NCBI GenBank assembly: GCA_016763155.1
Contig: JAESUH010000162.1
Location: 1 to 35,536, forward strand
Direction: 5' to 3'
DNA: 35,536 nucleotides
Origin: Rhizobiaceae bacterium
Lineage (GTDB): Bacteria; Pseudomonadota; Alphaproteobacteria; Rhizobiales; Rhizobiaceae
Shown: piece by piece, positions 1 to 8,379 of the stretch
Layout of the letters: the number at the start of each line of letters is the position of its first letter
How positions within the stretch are numbered: position 1 is the stretch's first letter
Translations under genes and position numbers: made by a program
The notes under the pieces: model-generated
Databases searched by the model: none
The model's input: only the letters and a program-made list of their open reading frames with translations
Told to the model about the DNA's origin: nothing

Positions 1-246
1 ATCCTTCCTTTGACCAAGGATGGTTTGGTCATCGGTGGAACCCTCGTGTTTACCGGCTCACTGACAGCCTATATTACCCCAGCAATTTTGGGCGGTTCAA
101 AAGTGCTGATGTTGGAAACTCTCCTTTATCAACGGGTCAATGTGGCCAATGATTTTGTATCAGCTGGAATTATCGCAACCATTCTTATGGTGATGAGTTT
201 TGGAGCAAACCTGCTCTTGAAACGCATCGCTGCTGCGAGGTCATGA
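1..246 (+). CDS. ABC transporter permease, PotB-like (C-terminal part)
   Basis: This is the last 81 codons of a gene that begins before the window; the frame is open from base 1 to the TGA at 244-246. It shows two hydrophobic stretches (around GGTLVFTGSLTAYITPAILGG and SAGIIATILMVMSFGANLL) typical of the last two membrane helices of MetI/PotB-type permeases. The EAA loop expected just upstream is outside the window. The next permease starts one base after this stop (ATG at 248), followed by an ATPase, so the three belong to one spermidine/putrescine-class importer operon. The substrate cannot be told from this fragment. Family assignment rests mainly on the context and the C-terminal membrane pattern. 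Confidence 0.75.
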   Translation: MLPLTKDGLVIGGTLVFTGSLTAYITPAILGGSKVLMLETLLYQRVNVANDFVSAGIIATILMVMSFGANLLLKRIAAARS

Positions 247-247
247 G

Positions 248-1027
248 ATGACATCCAAATGGACGTCAAGACTGATTATCGGCTTCACCCTCACCTTTCT
301 GATCGGGCCGTTTATCATCATCATTTTTGCCGGAATGTCTGCTGGTGACTTTTTAGCATTCCCGCCTGATGGCTTGTCATTGAAGTGGTATTTCAAAGTT
401 TTCACTGTCGAGAGTTTTAGAGCAAGTTTTATGCTCTCAATGTTTCTGGCAATTTTTGGAACAGTAGCCGCGTTAATTCTGGGCATACCGGCAGCCTATG
501 CAATCAGCCGATATGACGTCCCCTATAGCGAAACGATAAAGACAATCGTTGCAGCACCCATAATTGTACCGGGCATTATTGTGGGTTTGGCCCTGTTGCG
601 TTACCTCGTCGTGCCCTTAAATTTCACCGTCACACTGGCTCTTTTTCTGGCACACACTGCCCTTGTTTTGCCTTATGCCGTGCGTGTTGTATCATCCAGC
701 CTCGACAATTTGCGTAGCGATATGGAAGAGGCGGCCGTCCTTTTAGGATGTTCAAGGGTTGGCGCGTTCATGCGCGTGGTTTTGCCCAATATTCAAAATG
801 GGGTTTTAGCAGCGTTTATTCTGGGTTTTGTAACCAGCTTCAATCAGGTGCCTGTATCGTTGTTTTTGTCCGGCCCCGGTGTGCGCACATTGCCGATTGA
901 TATGCTCTCCTACATGGAGATCACCTATGACCCGTCGGTTGCTGCACTCTCAGCGCTTCTAGCATTCCTGTCTGTAGCTATCGTATTTATCGCCGAAAAA
1001 TTCCTGGGATTTTCTCGCTATGTCTAA
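248..1027 (+). CDS. ABC transporter permease, PotC-like
   Basis: A 259-residue inner-membrane protein with about six hydrophobic helices, the usual length of PotC-type permeases. The cytoplasmic EAA loop is visible around residues 158-180 (EEAAVLLGCS followed by VVLPNIQ), the site where the ATPase docks in binding-protein-dependent importers. The ATG lies one base after the stop of the upstream permease, and the 3' end overlaps the ATPase gene by 8 bases, so the genes are translationally coupled. It would pair with the upstream permease to form the transmembrane channel. Polyamines are the best known substrate of the family, but many alphaproteobacterial members carry other amines or organic acids, so the substrate is left open. 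Confidence 0.9.
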   Translation: MTSKWTSRLIIGFTLTFLIGPFIIIIFAGMSAGDFLAFPPDGLSLKWYFKVFTVESFRASFMLSMFLAIFGTVAALILGIPAAYAISRYDVPYSETIKTIVAAPIIVPGIIVGLALLRYLVVPLNFTVTLALFLAHTALVLPYAVRVVSSSLDNLRSDMEEAAVLLGCSRVGAFMRVVLPNIQNGVLAAFILGFVTSFNQVPVSLFLSGPGVRTLPIDMLSYMEITYDPSVAALSALLAFLSVAIVFIAEKFLGFSRYV

Positions 1028-2033
1028 CGCATTCGTATCTTTGCAAAAGCTGTCCCTTGCATATGGAGACAACATTGTTGTTCCCGAGCTGGATCTCGAT
1101 ATCAAAAAGGGCGAATTAATCGCGCTATTGGGTCCATCAGGTTGCGGAAAAACGACGACCATGCGCGCTATTGCCGGTCTGTTGTCACCGAGTACGGGAA
1201 AAATTCTGATCGACGGTTTCGATATGACCCGAACGCCTGCAAACAAACGAGGCATTGGATTGGTCTTCCAATCTTATGCTCTTTTCCCTCACCTCTCGGC
1301 TTTCGAGAATGTGGCATTCGGATTGCGTTTGAAAAAAATGCCCAAAGAAGAAATCACCTCCCGTGTAGAGCAAGGCTTGGAAACAGTTGGCCTTTCGCAT
1401 CTGGCAAATCGCAAACCAGCTGAAATGTCAGGCGGACAACAGCAGCGCCTGTCGCTCACGCGTTCATTGGTCATGGAGCCGAAGGTTCTATTGCTTGATG
1501 AACCGTTGTCAAATCTCGACGCCAGATTGCGCTTGGATATGCGCACGGAATTGCAACGTGTTCAGCGCGATACCGGCATTACAATGGTTTTCGTCACCCA
1601 CGACCAGACGGAGGCGTTGGCGCTAGCAGACCGAATTGTGTTGATGAATGAAGGAAAGATTGAGCAACTCGGCACACCCGACGAACTCTACAACGCGCCA
1701 AAAACAGAATTTGCCGCAAACTTCATTGGGTTTGAAAATATCTTCGAAGTGGTAGGGTCCAAAATCGTTGGGCCTGACGGAAGTCTACCATTATCCTTCG
1801 AGGCATTACCTGGACATCTGGCATGGCGCCCAGGTGCTGTAAATATCGGGACCGGCGATTATCAAGGCACCGTCAGCGGGGTAGCATTTGCGGGCGAACA
1901 GCGCGAATACGTGCTCCAATCGCCGCTGGGACAAATCAAAGCTTCAACACCCGCAACCGATCCGGTTTACAAGCTCGGGGAAAAAATTACCTTCGGACTG
2001 CCAAACGAAAGCGTATTGCGACTGCCCAATTAG
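1020..2033 (+). CDS. ABC transporter ATP-binding protein, PotA-like
   Basis: A 337-residue ATPase of the PotA/UgpC type. Visible motifs are Walker A (GPSGCGKTT, around residue 38), the signature MSGGQQQR, Walker B with the D-loop (VLLLDEPLSNLD) and the switch histidine in FVTHDQTEA. The C-terminal ~100 residues resemble the TOBE regulatory domain of this family. It energises the two permeases upstream, and its start overlaps the second permease by 8 bases. No substrate-binding protein follows it; that gene presumably lies upstream of the window. The next thing downstream is a degraded HTH relic, so the operon appears to end here. Confidence 0.92.
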   Translation: MSNAFVSLQKLSLAYGDNIVVPELDLDIKKGELIALLGPSGCGKTTTMRAIAGLLSPSTGKILIDGFDMTRTPANKRGIGLVFQSYALFPHLSAFENVAFGLRLKKMPKEEITSRVEQGLETVGLSHLANRKPAEMSGGQQQRLSLTRSLVMEPKVLLLDEPLSNLDARLRLDMRTELQRVQRDTGITMVFVTHDQTEALALADRIVLMNEGKIEQLGTPDELYNAPKTEFAANFIGFENIFEVVGSKIVGPDGSLPLSFEALPGHLAWRPGAVNIGTGDYQGTVSGVAFAGEQREYVLQSPLGQIKASTPATDPVYKLGEKITFGLPNESVLRLPN

Positions 2034-2093
2034 CCCCATTGAACGCTGGCAGATCGCCCTTTTTGTTCGCCCCTCAGAGCAGTTGACTAAATA

Positions 2094-2327
2094 CTAAAAT
2101 CATCCGCCAATTTCTTGCCTTAACCGATAGAAGAGCAGGTTTTTAAATTTTGAAATAGGCCTATATGCCCGAAACCCAGCAAAGAAATTGCCCTTGAGCT
2201 AAATATCCGCCCCTGCATTGTGCAGGGTCACCGTATATCACTGGCTGAGAAATTGGACGCGAAAGGCCCCAATAATTTGCTTCAACTGGCAATTAAATAT
2301 CGAAAGGAAATTCTTGCAAAGGAATGA
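2094..2327 (+). pseudogene. Relic of a LuxR/FixJ-type helix-turn-helix regulator
   Basis: From 2154 to the TGA at 2325-2327 one frame reads PKPSKEIALELNIRPCIVQG then HRISLAEKLDAKGPNNLLQL, matching the LuxR/GerE HTH pattern (xNKEIAxELxIxxxTVxxHR then xxxEKLxAxxxxxLxxLA). Just upstream, LALTDR is readable in another frame and EEQVFKF in the frame of the rest, corresponding to the LTxRExxVL start of the same domain, but a frameshift and an in-frame stop (TGA at 2151-2153) break it. No start codon or ribosome site supports a functional product. I read it as the decayed 3' end of a LuxR-family response regulator; the left limit is approximate. It fills most of the gap between the ATPase and the AraC-type gene. 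Confidence 0.6.
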
Positions 2328-2341
2328 AATTGGCAGCGCCG

Positions 2342-3379
2342 CTACATGGTGCTGTTCGTATTGGCGAACCGCTCAGCGTGTCTGAACTCACTTGGTGTTG
2401 TTTGATTTTCAGCGTGATAGGCCCTCGTGAAATGAGCATGTGATGAATAGCCTAGTTCATTGGCGATATCTGTAAGTGACATATTGGTTTCCAACATGAG
2501 TTCATTGGCAAGGTTCATTCGAATGCATGTGGTCAATGTTCGAAATGACAAACCCAAATAGCCCAATTCCCTCTGCAAAGTTCTGGTGCTGCAGCCAAAC
2601 AATTGTGCAGTTCTGCCCAGATTGGTTTTCGTCGTTTTAATCTGCGATTTGATAATATTGCTTGTCACATCCAACAGGCTCGAGGGCGCTTGTGAAGACC
2701 GTGACCGCCTGACATCTGATAATGTCACCGGTTTGCGTAATTTTTTGCAAGTTCGCCGCAGGTTGAGTATTTCCCGGTCAAATATAATACAGAATTCCGG
2801 CTGGTTAAAAGTGAACGGACATGGGTATAACAGTTCAAGCAAGGACATCACCCGCGGTTTGGAAATTTCTAAGCAAATGCTGTCAGGTAACCAGTTTGGC
2901 CCGGTAAACTCTCGCAAAAAATTTATTATCATACCAATCATTCCATACGCAATTTGTTCGTAATTTGGTGCACCAACCGTGGCATGTTTGTATCTCACCA
3001 CGACTTTGTCGCCCTGCTTCTGGACCGCCATTGCATGATGGGATGCGTGATAAGGCAGAACACACATATATCTTGCCATAGTTTTACCCAATGTCTCCGC
3101 CTCGAAACAATAATCAGCAAGGGTGCCATATGACCTGACGGAAGTATGGGGGGCAAAAATCAAGCCGAGCTGGTGTTCTCCCGAAAGCCGGGCTGCAGAT
3201 TCCAAAAACATTGCAACTGATGCCTCGGGAATATAGGCGTTTTGAAGTGTGGAAATTCCCTCCGGAATACCGGAAATTTCATAAGCGTGGTCCAGGCCTT
3301 TTTGGCCAAAATTTTCCAGAATGAATTCCGGCAACACCCCAAGGGTCGTAGCAGAAACTGTTGGTATAAATGACGACAC
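2342..3379 (-). CDS. AraC-family transcriptional regulator
   Basis: A 345-residue cytoplasmic regulator. The N-terminal ~200 residues look like the ligand-binding domain of the OruR/ArgR type ('Arabinose_bd'), and the C-terminal ~90 residues are an AraC double HTH: LFGCSTRTLQRELG, then MSLTDIANELGYSSHAHFTR and the closing TTPSEFR. The start is a GTG at 3379 preceded by a G-rich Shine-Dalgarno (AGGGGGG). It is divergent from the beta-barrel/alkylsulfatase-like/MscS/DUF1254 run, so it is the obvious candidate regulator of those genes, with its operators in the 243-base gap. The inducer is unknown. Confidence 0.9.
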   Translation of the reverse strand: MSSFIPTVSATTLGVLPEFILENFGQKGLDHAYEISGIPEGISTLQNAYIPEASVAMFLESAARLSGEHQLGLIFAPHTSVRSYGTLADYCFEAETLGKTMARYMCVLPYHASHHAMAVQKQGDKVVVRYKHATVGAPNYEQIAYGMIGMIINFLREFTGPNWLPDSICLEISKPRVMSLLELLYPCPFTFNQPEFCIIFDREILNLRRTCKKLRKPVTLSDVRRSRSSQAPSSLLDVTSNIIKSQIKTTKTNLGRTAQLFGCSTRTLQRELGYLGLSFRTLTTCIRMNLANELMLETNMSLTDIANELGYSSHAHFTRAYHAENQTTPSEFRHAERFANTNSTM

Positions 3380-3622
3380 TAGCCCCCCTATCGAAACAAC
3401 AATTAAATCAATGACCTACGTTAGTCTATCAAAAGAGTTCACTAATACAACATTGGCGTAAAATGGGTAGCGTAGCGGAAGTATAATGGACTACGTTTTG
3501 GATATTGAGACCTTTTCTTATGGCAAATTAGTTTGAAACAATTAGACACCAACCGCCATGACTAGGTTCAATAATTGGCAACAAATGCTGACCCAATAAA
3601 TTTTATTCAAGAGGTAAGAGTA
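3380..3622. promoter_or_regulatory. Divergent promoter region between the AraC regulator and the envelope cluster
   Basis: The gap of 243 bases is AT-rich. The heptamer CTACGTT occurs twice in the same orientation (about 3416 and 3491), about 75 bases apart, and could be part of AraC-type half sites. No clear -35/-10 pair or FNR-type box is seen. The assignment rests on position and on the repeated heptamer only. Confidence 0.35.
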
Positions 3623-4447
3623 ATGGTTATGAAGGACGGCAAATCCAAATATTTGTCCATTGCATTTTCTTTGGCCGCTATTGTCGTGTCTGTGGCGGCG
3701 ACAGGTGGCGATCGGGCAAATGCTGATACGACTGCAGAGCTTTCAAAAAAACTTGCCAATCCCATTGCTGCAATGATCTCCGTTCCCTTCCAGCTCAACT
3801 ATGATCACGGATACGGCTCCGAGGATGGTGTGGCCTTCACACTTAATGTTCAGCCGGTGATTCCATTTGCCTTGAATGATGAATGGAATTTGATTTCCAG
3901 GACGATCATGCCCATTAAGTCTCAAAGTGATATTTTTGGAAATTCTGGAACGCAGACAGGGATTGGTGACATAGTACAGTCTTTCTGGTTGTCTCCCATT
4001 GCACCAACATCATCTGGCCTAATTTGGGGCATTGGGCCGGTAATCTATTTACCCACCGCTACGGATAGTTTGTTGGGGGCAGGAGAATGGGGGGCAGGAC
4101 CGACGGTAGTTGCACTCACACAAAATGGTCCCTGGACAATCGGCGCTATGGCCAACCACATTTGGTCCTTTGATAATGGAGACACGATTAATACTACCTT
4201 TCTGCAGCCCTTTGTCAGTTACGCGCTACCTGATGCCTGGTCCCTTACCCTCACGTCGGAGTCCACCTACAACTGGAATGCTGAAGAATGGCAGGTGCCG
4301 ATCAATGCGGCTGTGTCCAAACTCGTGCAGATTGGTGGCCAACCGATCTCATTTCAAGCAGGTGTTGGATATTACGCTAACAGCACGGAAAATGGACCTG
4401 ATGACTGGCGCGCAAGGCTTGCTGTGACTTACCTGTTTCCAAAATGA
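3623..4447 (+). CDS. Exported outer-membrane beta-barrel-like protein (so-called 'neuromedin U' family)
   Basis: 274 residues from the ATG at 3623, chosen because GAGG at 3611-3614 sits 8 bases upstream and the product then begins with a signal peptide (MVMKDGKSKYLSIAFSLAAI and onward, cleavage near RANA-DT). An upstream in-frame TTG at 3575 has no such site. The mature part has alternating polar/hydrophobic strands (FTLNVQPVIPF, WNLISRTIMPI, FQAGVGYYAN) and ends LAVTYLFPK with a terminal aromatic region, as in outer-membrane barrels. Databases often misname this bacterial family 'neuromedin U'; the real function is unknown, perhaps a channel for hydrophobic compounds. It is divergent from the AraC gene and is followed by the alkylsulfatase-like gene after 166 bases. 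Confidence 0.75.
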   Translation: MVMKDGKSKYLSIAFSLAAIVVSVAATGGDRANADTTAELSKKLANPIAAMISVPFQLNYDHGYGSEDGVAFTLNVQPVIPFALNDEWNLISRTIMPIKSQSDIFGNSGTQTGIGDIVQSFWLSPIAPTSSGLIWGIGPVIYLPTATDSLLGAGEWGAGPTVVALTQNGPWTIGAMANHIWSFDNGDTINTTFLQPFVSYALPDAWSLTLTSESTYNWNAEEWQVPINAAVSKLVQIGGQPISFQAGVGYYANSTENGPDDWRARLAVTYLFPK

Positions 4448-4506
4448 TCGCTCAAGGACAAATATAAACGATGCACATCGGTCACAAAAGCAGACATGTA
4501 CAGAAA

Positions 4507-4520
4507 TTGATTTACATCAA
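4507..4520 (+). promoter_or_regulatory. FNR/FixK-type binding site
   Basis: The sequence TTGATTTACATCAA is a perfect TTGAT-N4-ATCAA dyad, the consensus of CRP/FNR-family regulators such as FNR, FixK, DNR and NnrR. Its centre is about 100 bases before the ATG at 4614. A class II arrangement would put a transcription start near 4555 and leave room for a 5' leader. This suggests the alkylsulfatase-like gene and its followers have their own oxygen- or nitrogen-oxide-responsive promoter, independent of the beta-barrel gene upstream. Confidence 0.6.
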
Positions 4521-4613
4521 AACCGTTGATTTTCCAGCTGCTAAGGTTCCATCGGGCGAATTGGGGGGTATTGGCAGCAATAATTAAAAGACTAAATCTC
4601 AGGGAGATTCAAA

Positions 4614-6455
4614 ATGTCATCCAACGTTACAATTCTAATACAAAGTCTTCTTTTTTGTGCTGCCGGAATGATTGCGGCAGGTGCAGCCAAGGCTGATAAT
4701 TTCAACCATCCCCAGAAGATATATAGCCAAAAAAATGTTGAGCACACCAAATACCCCAATGGCGGTATCGTCAGCAAAGCCCTGATTGAACGAGCAAAGC
4801 TTGGTCAGCCGGAAGAAGGTTACACCGTTGAGTTGACAAAAGGCGTCTGGGCGCTGGTTGGGCATCATTGGGGATATACGGCACTCATTGAAGGCGACAC
4901 CAGCCTGATCGTGTATGACACTGGCGATGATATTGAAGAAGGTCAGGAAATCATCGAGCTTGCCAAAAAGGTAAGTGATAAACCGATTCGCACCATCATC
5001 TATAGTCATGCCCATTATGTGTGGGGCGCGAAGGCCTTTGCCGATGCCGCAGGCGGTGATATTACTGTTATCGGGCATCCTCTGCTCAATAAAAACTTGT
5101 TGGAAAGTGCTGGTCTGGGATCAGCAATTCCAGAACTTTCGCCAGTCCTGATGGCCCGTACGTTTGAGCAGTTTTCTGTCCTGCTGCCGAAAAGCGGTGA
5201 CGATGCGCAGGCTCCCACACCATTGGCAAAAACCAAAGGATTTGTTCCGGTAAACAAAGAAGTCAAAGACGGAGAGAAGCTCACCATTGATGGTGTCGAA
5301 ATGGTTTTCTACACGCAGTACGAAAGCGATACGACCGATCAGCTGATTGTTCATTTGCCTAAGAAAAAAACCGTTTTAAATAATTTCCTATGGCCGTCAA
5401 TTCCCAATTTCTACACCTTGCGCGGCTCTGAATATCGCGATCCGACCAGTTGGGCAGGCGGTGTGAAACTTATGCGAGATCTGAAACCTGAGTTCTTGAT
5501 AAATACACACACTTTTCCCATCATCGGGGCAGAGAATGTCCAGAAAACTCTGAATGCCTATTTTGATCAGACAATGTATCTCTATGATCAAACGATACGC
5601 GGTATTCTTTTAGGTAAAACGCCGGATGAGTTGAAATACTGGGTGCAAATGCCCAATGATCTTACCACCATGCCAAACAATCAGGTGACTTATGGTGAAC
5701 TGGCCTATTATCCGCCCTACATCTACCAATATGCTCTTGGGTGGTTTGATCGTGAAGCAGAAAAGCTCAACCCGATTGCTCCTGCCGAGCAAGCTAAAAA
5801 AATTGTAGCCGGGTTTGGTGGTGTGGATGCAGTGAAGGCCGAGCTGCGCAAAACCCTTGATAATAGCGAATTTGCATGGTCCGCAGAACTGGGCGGTTAT
5901 CTGGTGAAGGCTGTGCCTGATGATAGGGAAGCGCGGGGCCTGCTTGGTGCCGCATTGCGCCAGATGGGCTATAATGCCGAGGCAACAATTCCACGGTCCT
6001 GGTATCTGACACGGGCGCTGGCTGTTGAAGGTAAAATCAACGTGCCGGTTTTGGTAATGGGCGATGCCAGTTCTGTAACCGGTTCTGCACCAGCTACCTT
6101 TGTGAACCAATATCGTGTTCGCCTGGACCCGAAGGTCAGCTACGGAAAAAACCAGATGCTTGCGGTAACCCTGACGGGCACTAAATCCCCAACCATGGGA
6201 CTGCATGTGCGTAGCGGTGTTGCCGAATTTGTTCCTGATACAACCAAATATCCCCACGAAGCCGATGTAACCATCAAGATGTCGATGGAAGCATGGGGCG
6301 GATATTATGTGGGTGATATCACACTGGATGAATTGCTTGATCGCGATGATGTCACTACCAATGACATATCCAAAGTCAAAACGTTCTTCTCTATGTTCGA
6401 TCAGGTACACCCAAGCAAAACAACCTTGGTTCCACCCTCAACCATGAAGGAGTAG
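4614..6455 (+). CDS. Exported alkylsulfatase-like metallo-beta-lactamase-fold protein with altered metal ligands
   Basis: A 613-residue protein with a signal peptide (residues 1-27, cleavage near AKA-DN) and the layout of SdsA1-type linear alkylsulfatases: MBL fold, dimerisation region (about 310-440), and C-terminal SCP2-like domain (about 470-610). Family hallmarks include the YTLRG stretch (about 267-271) and YLYDQTIRG. The usual HxHxDH metal motif is here H132-A-H134-Y-V136-W137, losing the Asp and last His. The family ENATHT segment reads NNFLWP (Glu replaced by Asn257), and HHWP reads H299-T-F-P. The start has AGGGAGA about 8 bases upstream. Classical sulfatase activity is therefore doubtful; it may be a different hydrolase or a non-catalytic homologue. 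The MscS gene follows after 46 bases. Confidence 0.8.
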   Translation: MSSNVTILIQSLLFCAAGMIAAGAAKADNFNHPQKIYSQKNVEHTKYPNGGIVSKALIERAKLGQPEEGYTVELTKGVWALVGHHWGYTALIEGDTSLIVYDTGDDIEEGQEIIELAKKVSDKPIRTIIYSHAHYVWGAKAFADAAGGDITVIGHPLLNKNLLESAGLGSAIPELSPVLMARTFEQFSVLLPKSGDDAQAPTPLAKTKGFVPVNKEVKDGEKLTIDGVEMVFYTQYESDTTDQLIVHLPKKKTVLNNFLWPSIPNFYTLRGSEYRDPTSWAGGVKLMRDLKPEFLINTHTFPIIGAENVQKTLNAYFDQTMYLYDQTIRGILLGKTPDELKYWVQMPNDLTTMPNNQVTYGELAYYPPYIYQYALGWFDREAEKLNPIAPAEQAKKIVAGFGGVDAVKAELRKTLDNSEFAWSAELGGYLVKAVPDDREARGLLGAALRQMGYNAEATIPRSWYLTRALAVEGKINVPVLVMGDASSVTGSAPATFVNQYRVRLDPKVSYGKNQMLAVTLTGTKSPTMGLHVRSGVAEFVPDTTKYPHEADVTIKMSMEAWGGYYVGDITLDELLDRDDVTTNDISKVKTFFSMFDQVHPSKTTLVPPSTMKE

Positions 6456-6501
6456 ACGTAGCGGCAACTATATTTGTGTTTTAGAAGGGCCGAATAATCC
6501 G

Positions 6502-8298
6502 ATGGAACTGATAGCCATACTGAAAAGAAACAAACCCAACAGTCCAAATTGGGCAATTTCGACGTTCCTGATGGGTGCCCTCTATTGGGCTCTGGCAACA
6601 AGCGTATCGGCTCAAACGGTGGTAAATCCACTAACGCCACCGGCAACACAAAGCCCGCAGGATACACTCTTCGGGTTTATCAGCGAAATGGAAAGCGCAT
6701 ACCGCCTTGCAGGAAACGAAGACGGCAATGCTTCAAGCAGGCTATTGAACAGGGCCGTGAAAAGCCTGGATCTTTCCCAATTGCCACCGAAATTGGCGAA
6801 GAATACAGGAATTGAAGCGGCTCTTATGCTCAAGGAGGTGCTTGATCGTATTCAGCTTCCTGCTCTTGAAAACGTACCGGGCATCACCGAAATCTCAGAA
6901 GCTGGAATAGGTGTTGGCGCTAAAGAAAGCTACAAATGGGTAATTCCTGGAACCAGTATCAAAATCAAACTTATGTCGCAGGGAGAGCGCGCTGGTGAGT
7001 TTTTATTCACTGCCCGCACCGTTGAGCGCGCCAAAGAGTTTTACGAGCGCGTTCGACATCTCCCTTACCGCGAAGGGGCAACGCCTGGGATATATGAAGC
7101 CTATCTCTCCACACCCGGAGATGGTTTGGAATTATCATGGAGCAAGCGATTTCCTGCATGGACCAAACATGTATTCAGTGAACAAACCGTATGGCAGTGG
7201 ATCGGTTTTGCTTTAACAGCTGTGGCTGCAACTTTTGCCGTGTTTAAAATAATGCAATTCGGCTTGCGCTATGATGCTAATGGCTCAATGGACGATTCAG
7301 ATGAGGTTTACGGTAAATGGCGTTTGTGGTCGATCATCTCGATAGCAATCTCGCTGGGAGTAATTACAGGCGCGGACTTGTTTATCTCTGATACTTTGAA
7401 CCTGACCGGCGCTGTTCATGACAGTGTTATTCTGACTTTCGGGATAGTTTGGTATGGCCTTGCCTGTTGGCTTATATATTTGGTGGCCAAGCAAATCGGC
7501 GAACTGGTAATAATCTCCCAAAAACTGCGACCAGATGATGCTATCGGGCAATTAATCCGATTGTTTAGCCGGTTGATTGGCCTCAGTCTTGTTCTTTCCG
7601 TCATCGTTTTTGCCGGACAAGATTTTGGCCTGCCTGCCTATTCCATCGTGACGGGCCTTGGCGTTGGCGGCATCGCGATTGGCTTTGGAGCACAATCACT
7701 GGTTCGCGATATTTTCTCTGGAATTTTCTTTCTCTCAGATGATGCATTTCGCATCGGAGAATATCTGGATATTGACGGGACGGTTGGCACGGTCGACAAA
7801 ATTTCCATTCGCACCTTGCGCCTCCGCCATCATCTGGGGGCGCTGCACATAATTCCTTATGGGCAGATCAACAAGCTAACCAACCACTCGCGCGACTGGG
7901 TCATCGTCAAGCAGAAGTTCACTGTGCCATTCGATACAGACGTCGAAAAAGTTCGAAGAATTTTCAGAGCCATCGGCCAGGAAATGTACGAGGACAACCC
8001 GGATTACAGCGACAACATCATTGAACCTTTCAAGCTGCAGGGCGTCTACAAAGTTGATGATATTGGCATCGTAGTGCGAGGCAAATTTATGGCAAAACCC
8101 GCAACGCAATTTGTCATCAAAAAAGATATTTATGCTCGTGTCCAAAAAGCATTTGAAGAGAACGGCATAGAGTTTGCGCGCAAGGAAGTATTTGTAAAAA
8201 TCCCCGGTTTAGGCAACGCCAAAAACCTGGAGCCAGAACAAAAACAAGCCATTGCCGCAGCCGCAAGCGAAGCGGCTGAAACACCTGCATTAAAATGA
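6502..8298 (+). CDS. MscS-family mechanosensitive channel with periplasmic N-terminal domain
   Basis: 598 residues. An N-terminal signal or anchor (residues 1-35, ending SVSAQ) is followed by about 190 residues of presumed periplasmic domain, then membrane helices at about 232-250, 275-295, 308-330 and 355-375. The MscS core has the pore helix GLGVGGIAIGFGAQSLVRDI and the beta domain DGTVGTVDKISIRTLRLRHH. The extra N-terminal domain makes it roughly twice the size of E. coli MscS, like the larger MscM/YbdG or KefA-type relatives. Such channels release solutes during hypo-osmotic shock. It sits between two exported proteins of unknown substrate, and the short gaps (46 and 81 bases) suggest a shared transcript. 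Confidence 0.88.
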   Translation: MELIAILKRNKPNSPNWAISTFLMGALYWALATSVSAQTVVNPLTPPATQSPQDTLFGFISEMESAYRLAGNEDGNASSRLLNRAVKSLDLSQLPPKLAKNTGIEAALMLKEVLDRIQLPALENVPGITEISEAGIGVGAKESYKWVIPGTSIKIKLMSQGERAGEFLFTARTVERAKEFYERVRHLPYREGATPGIYEAYLSTPGDGLELSWSKRFPAWTKHVFSEQTVWQWIGFALTAVAATFAVFKIMQFGLRYDANGSMDDSDEVYGKWRLWSIISIAISLGVITGADLFISDTLNLTGAVHDSVILTFGIVWYGLACWLIYLVAKQIGELVIISQKLRPDDAIGQLIRLFSRLIGLSLVLSVIVFAGQDFGLPAYSIVTGLGVGGIAIGFGAQSLVRDIFSGIFFLSDDAFRIGEYLDIDGTVGTVDKISIRTLRLRHHLGALHIIPYGQINKLTNHSRDWVIVKQKFTVPFDTDVEKVRRIFRAIGQEMYEDNPDYSDNIIEPFKLQGVYKVDDIGIVVRGKFMAKPATQFVIKKDIYARVQKAFEENGIEFARKEVFVKIPGLGNAKNLEPEQKQAIAAAASEAAETPALK

Positions 8299-8379
8299 GA
8301 AGAACTGAACCAACGCAAATACGTTGCAACACTCGAAACGATTTCAAGAGACAAACACATGTCGAACGGGAGAGATAAG

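Noticed and set aside
5610-6410. A 266-codon open frame on the minus strand inside the alkylsulfatase-like gene
   Set aside because: It lies wholly antisense to a gene with clear family similarity, has a Cys/His-rich shadow-like composition, and shows no domain or ribosome site.
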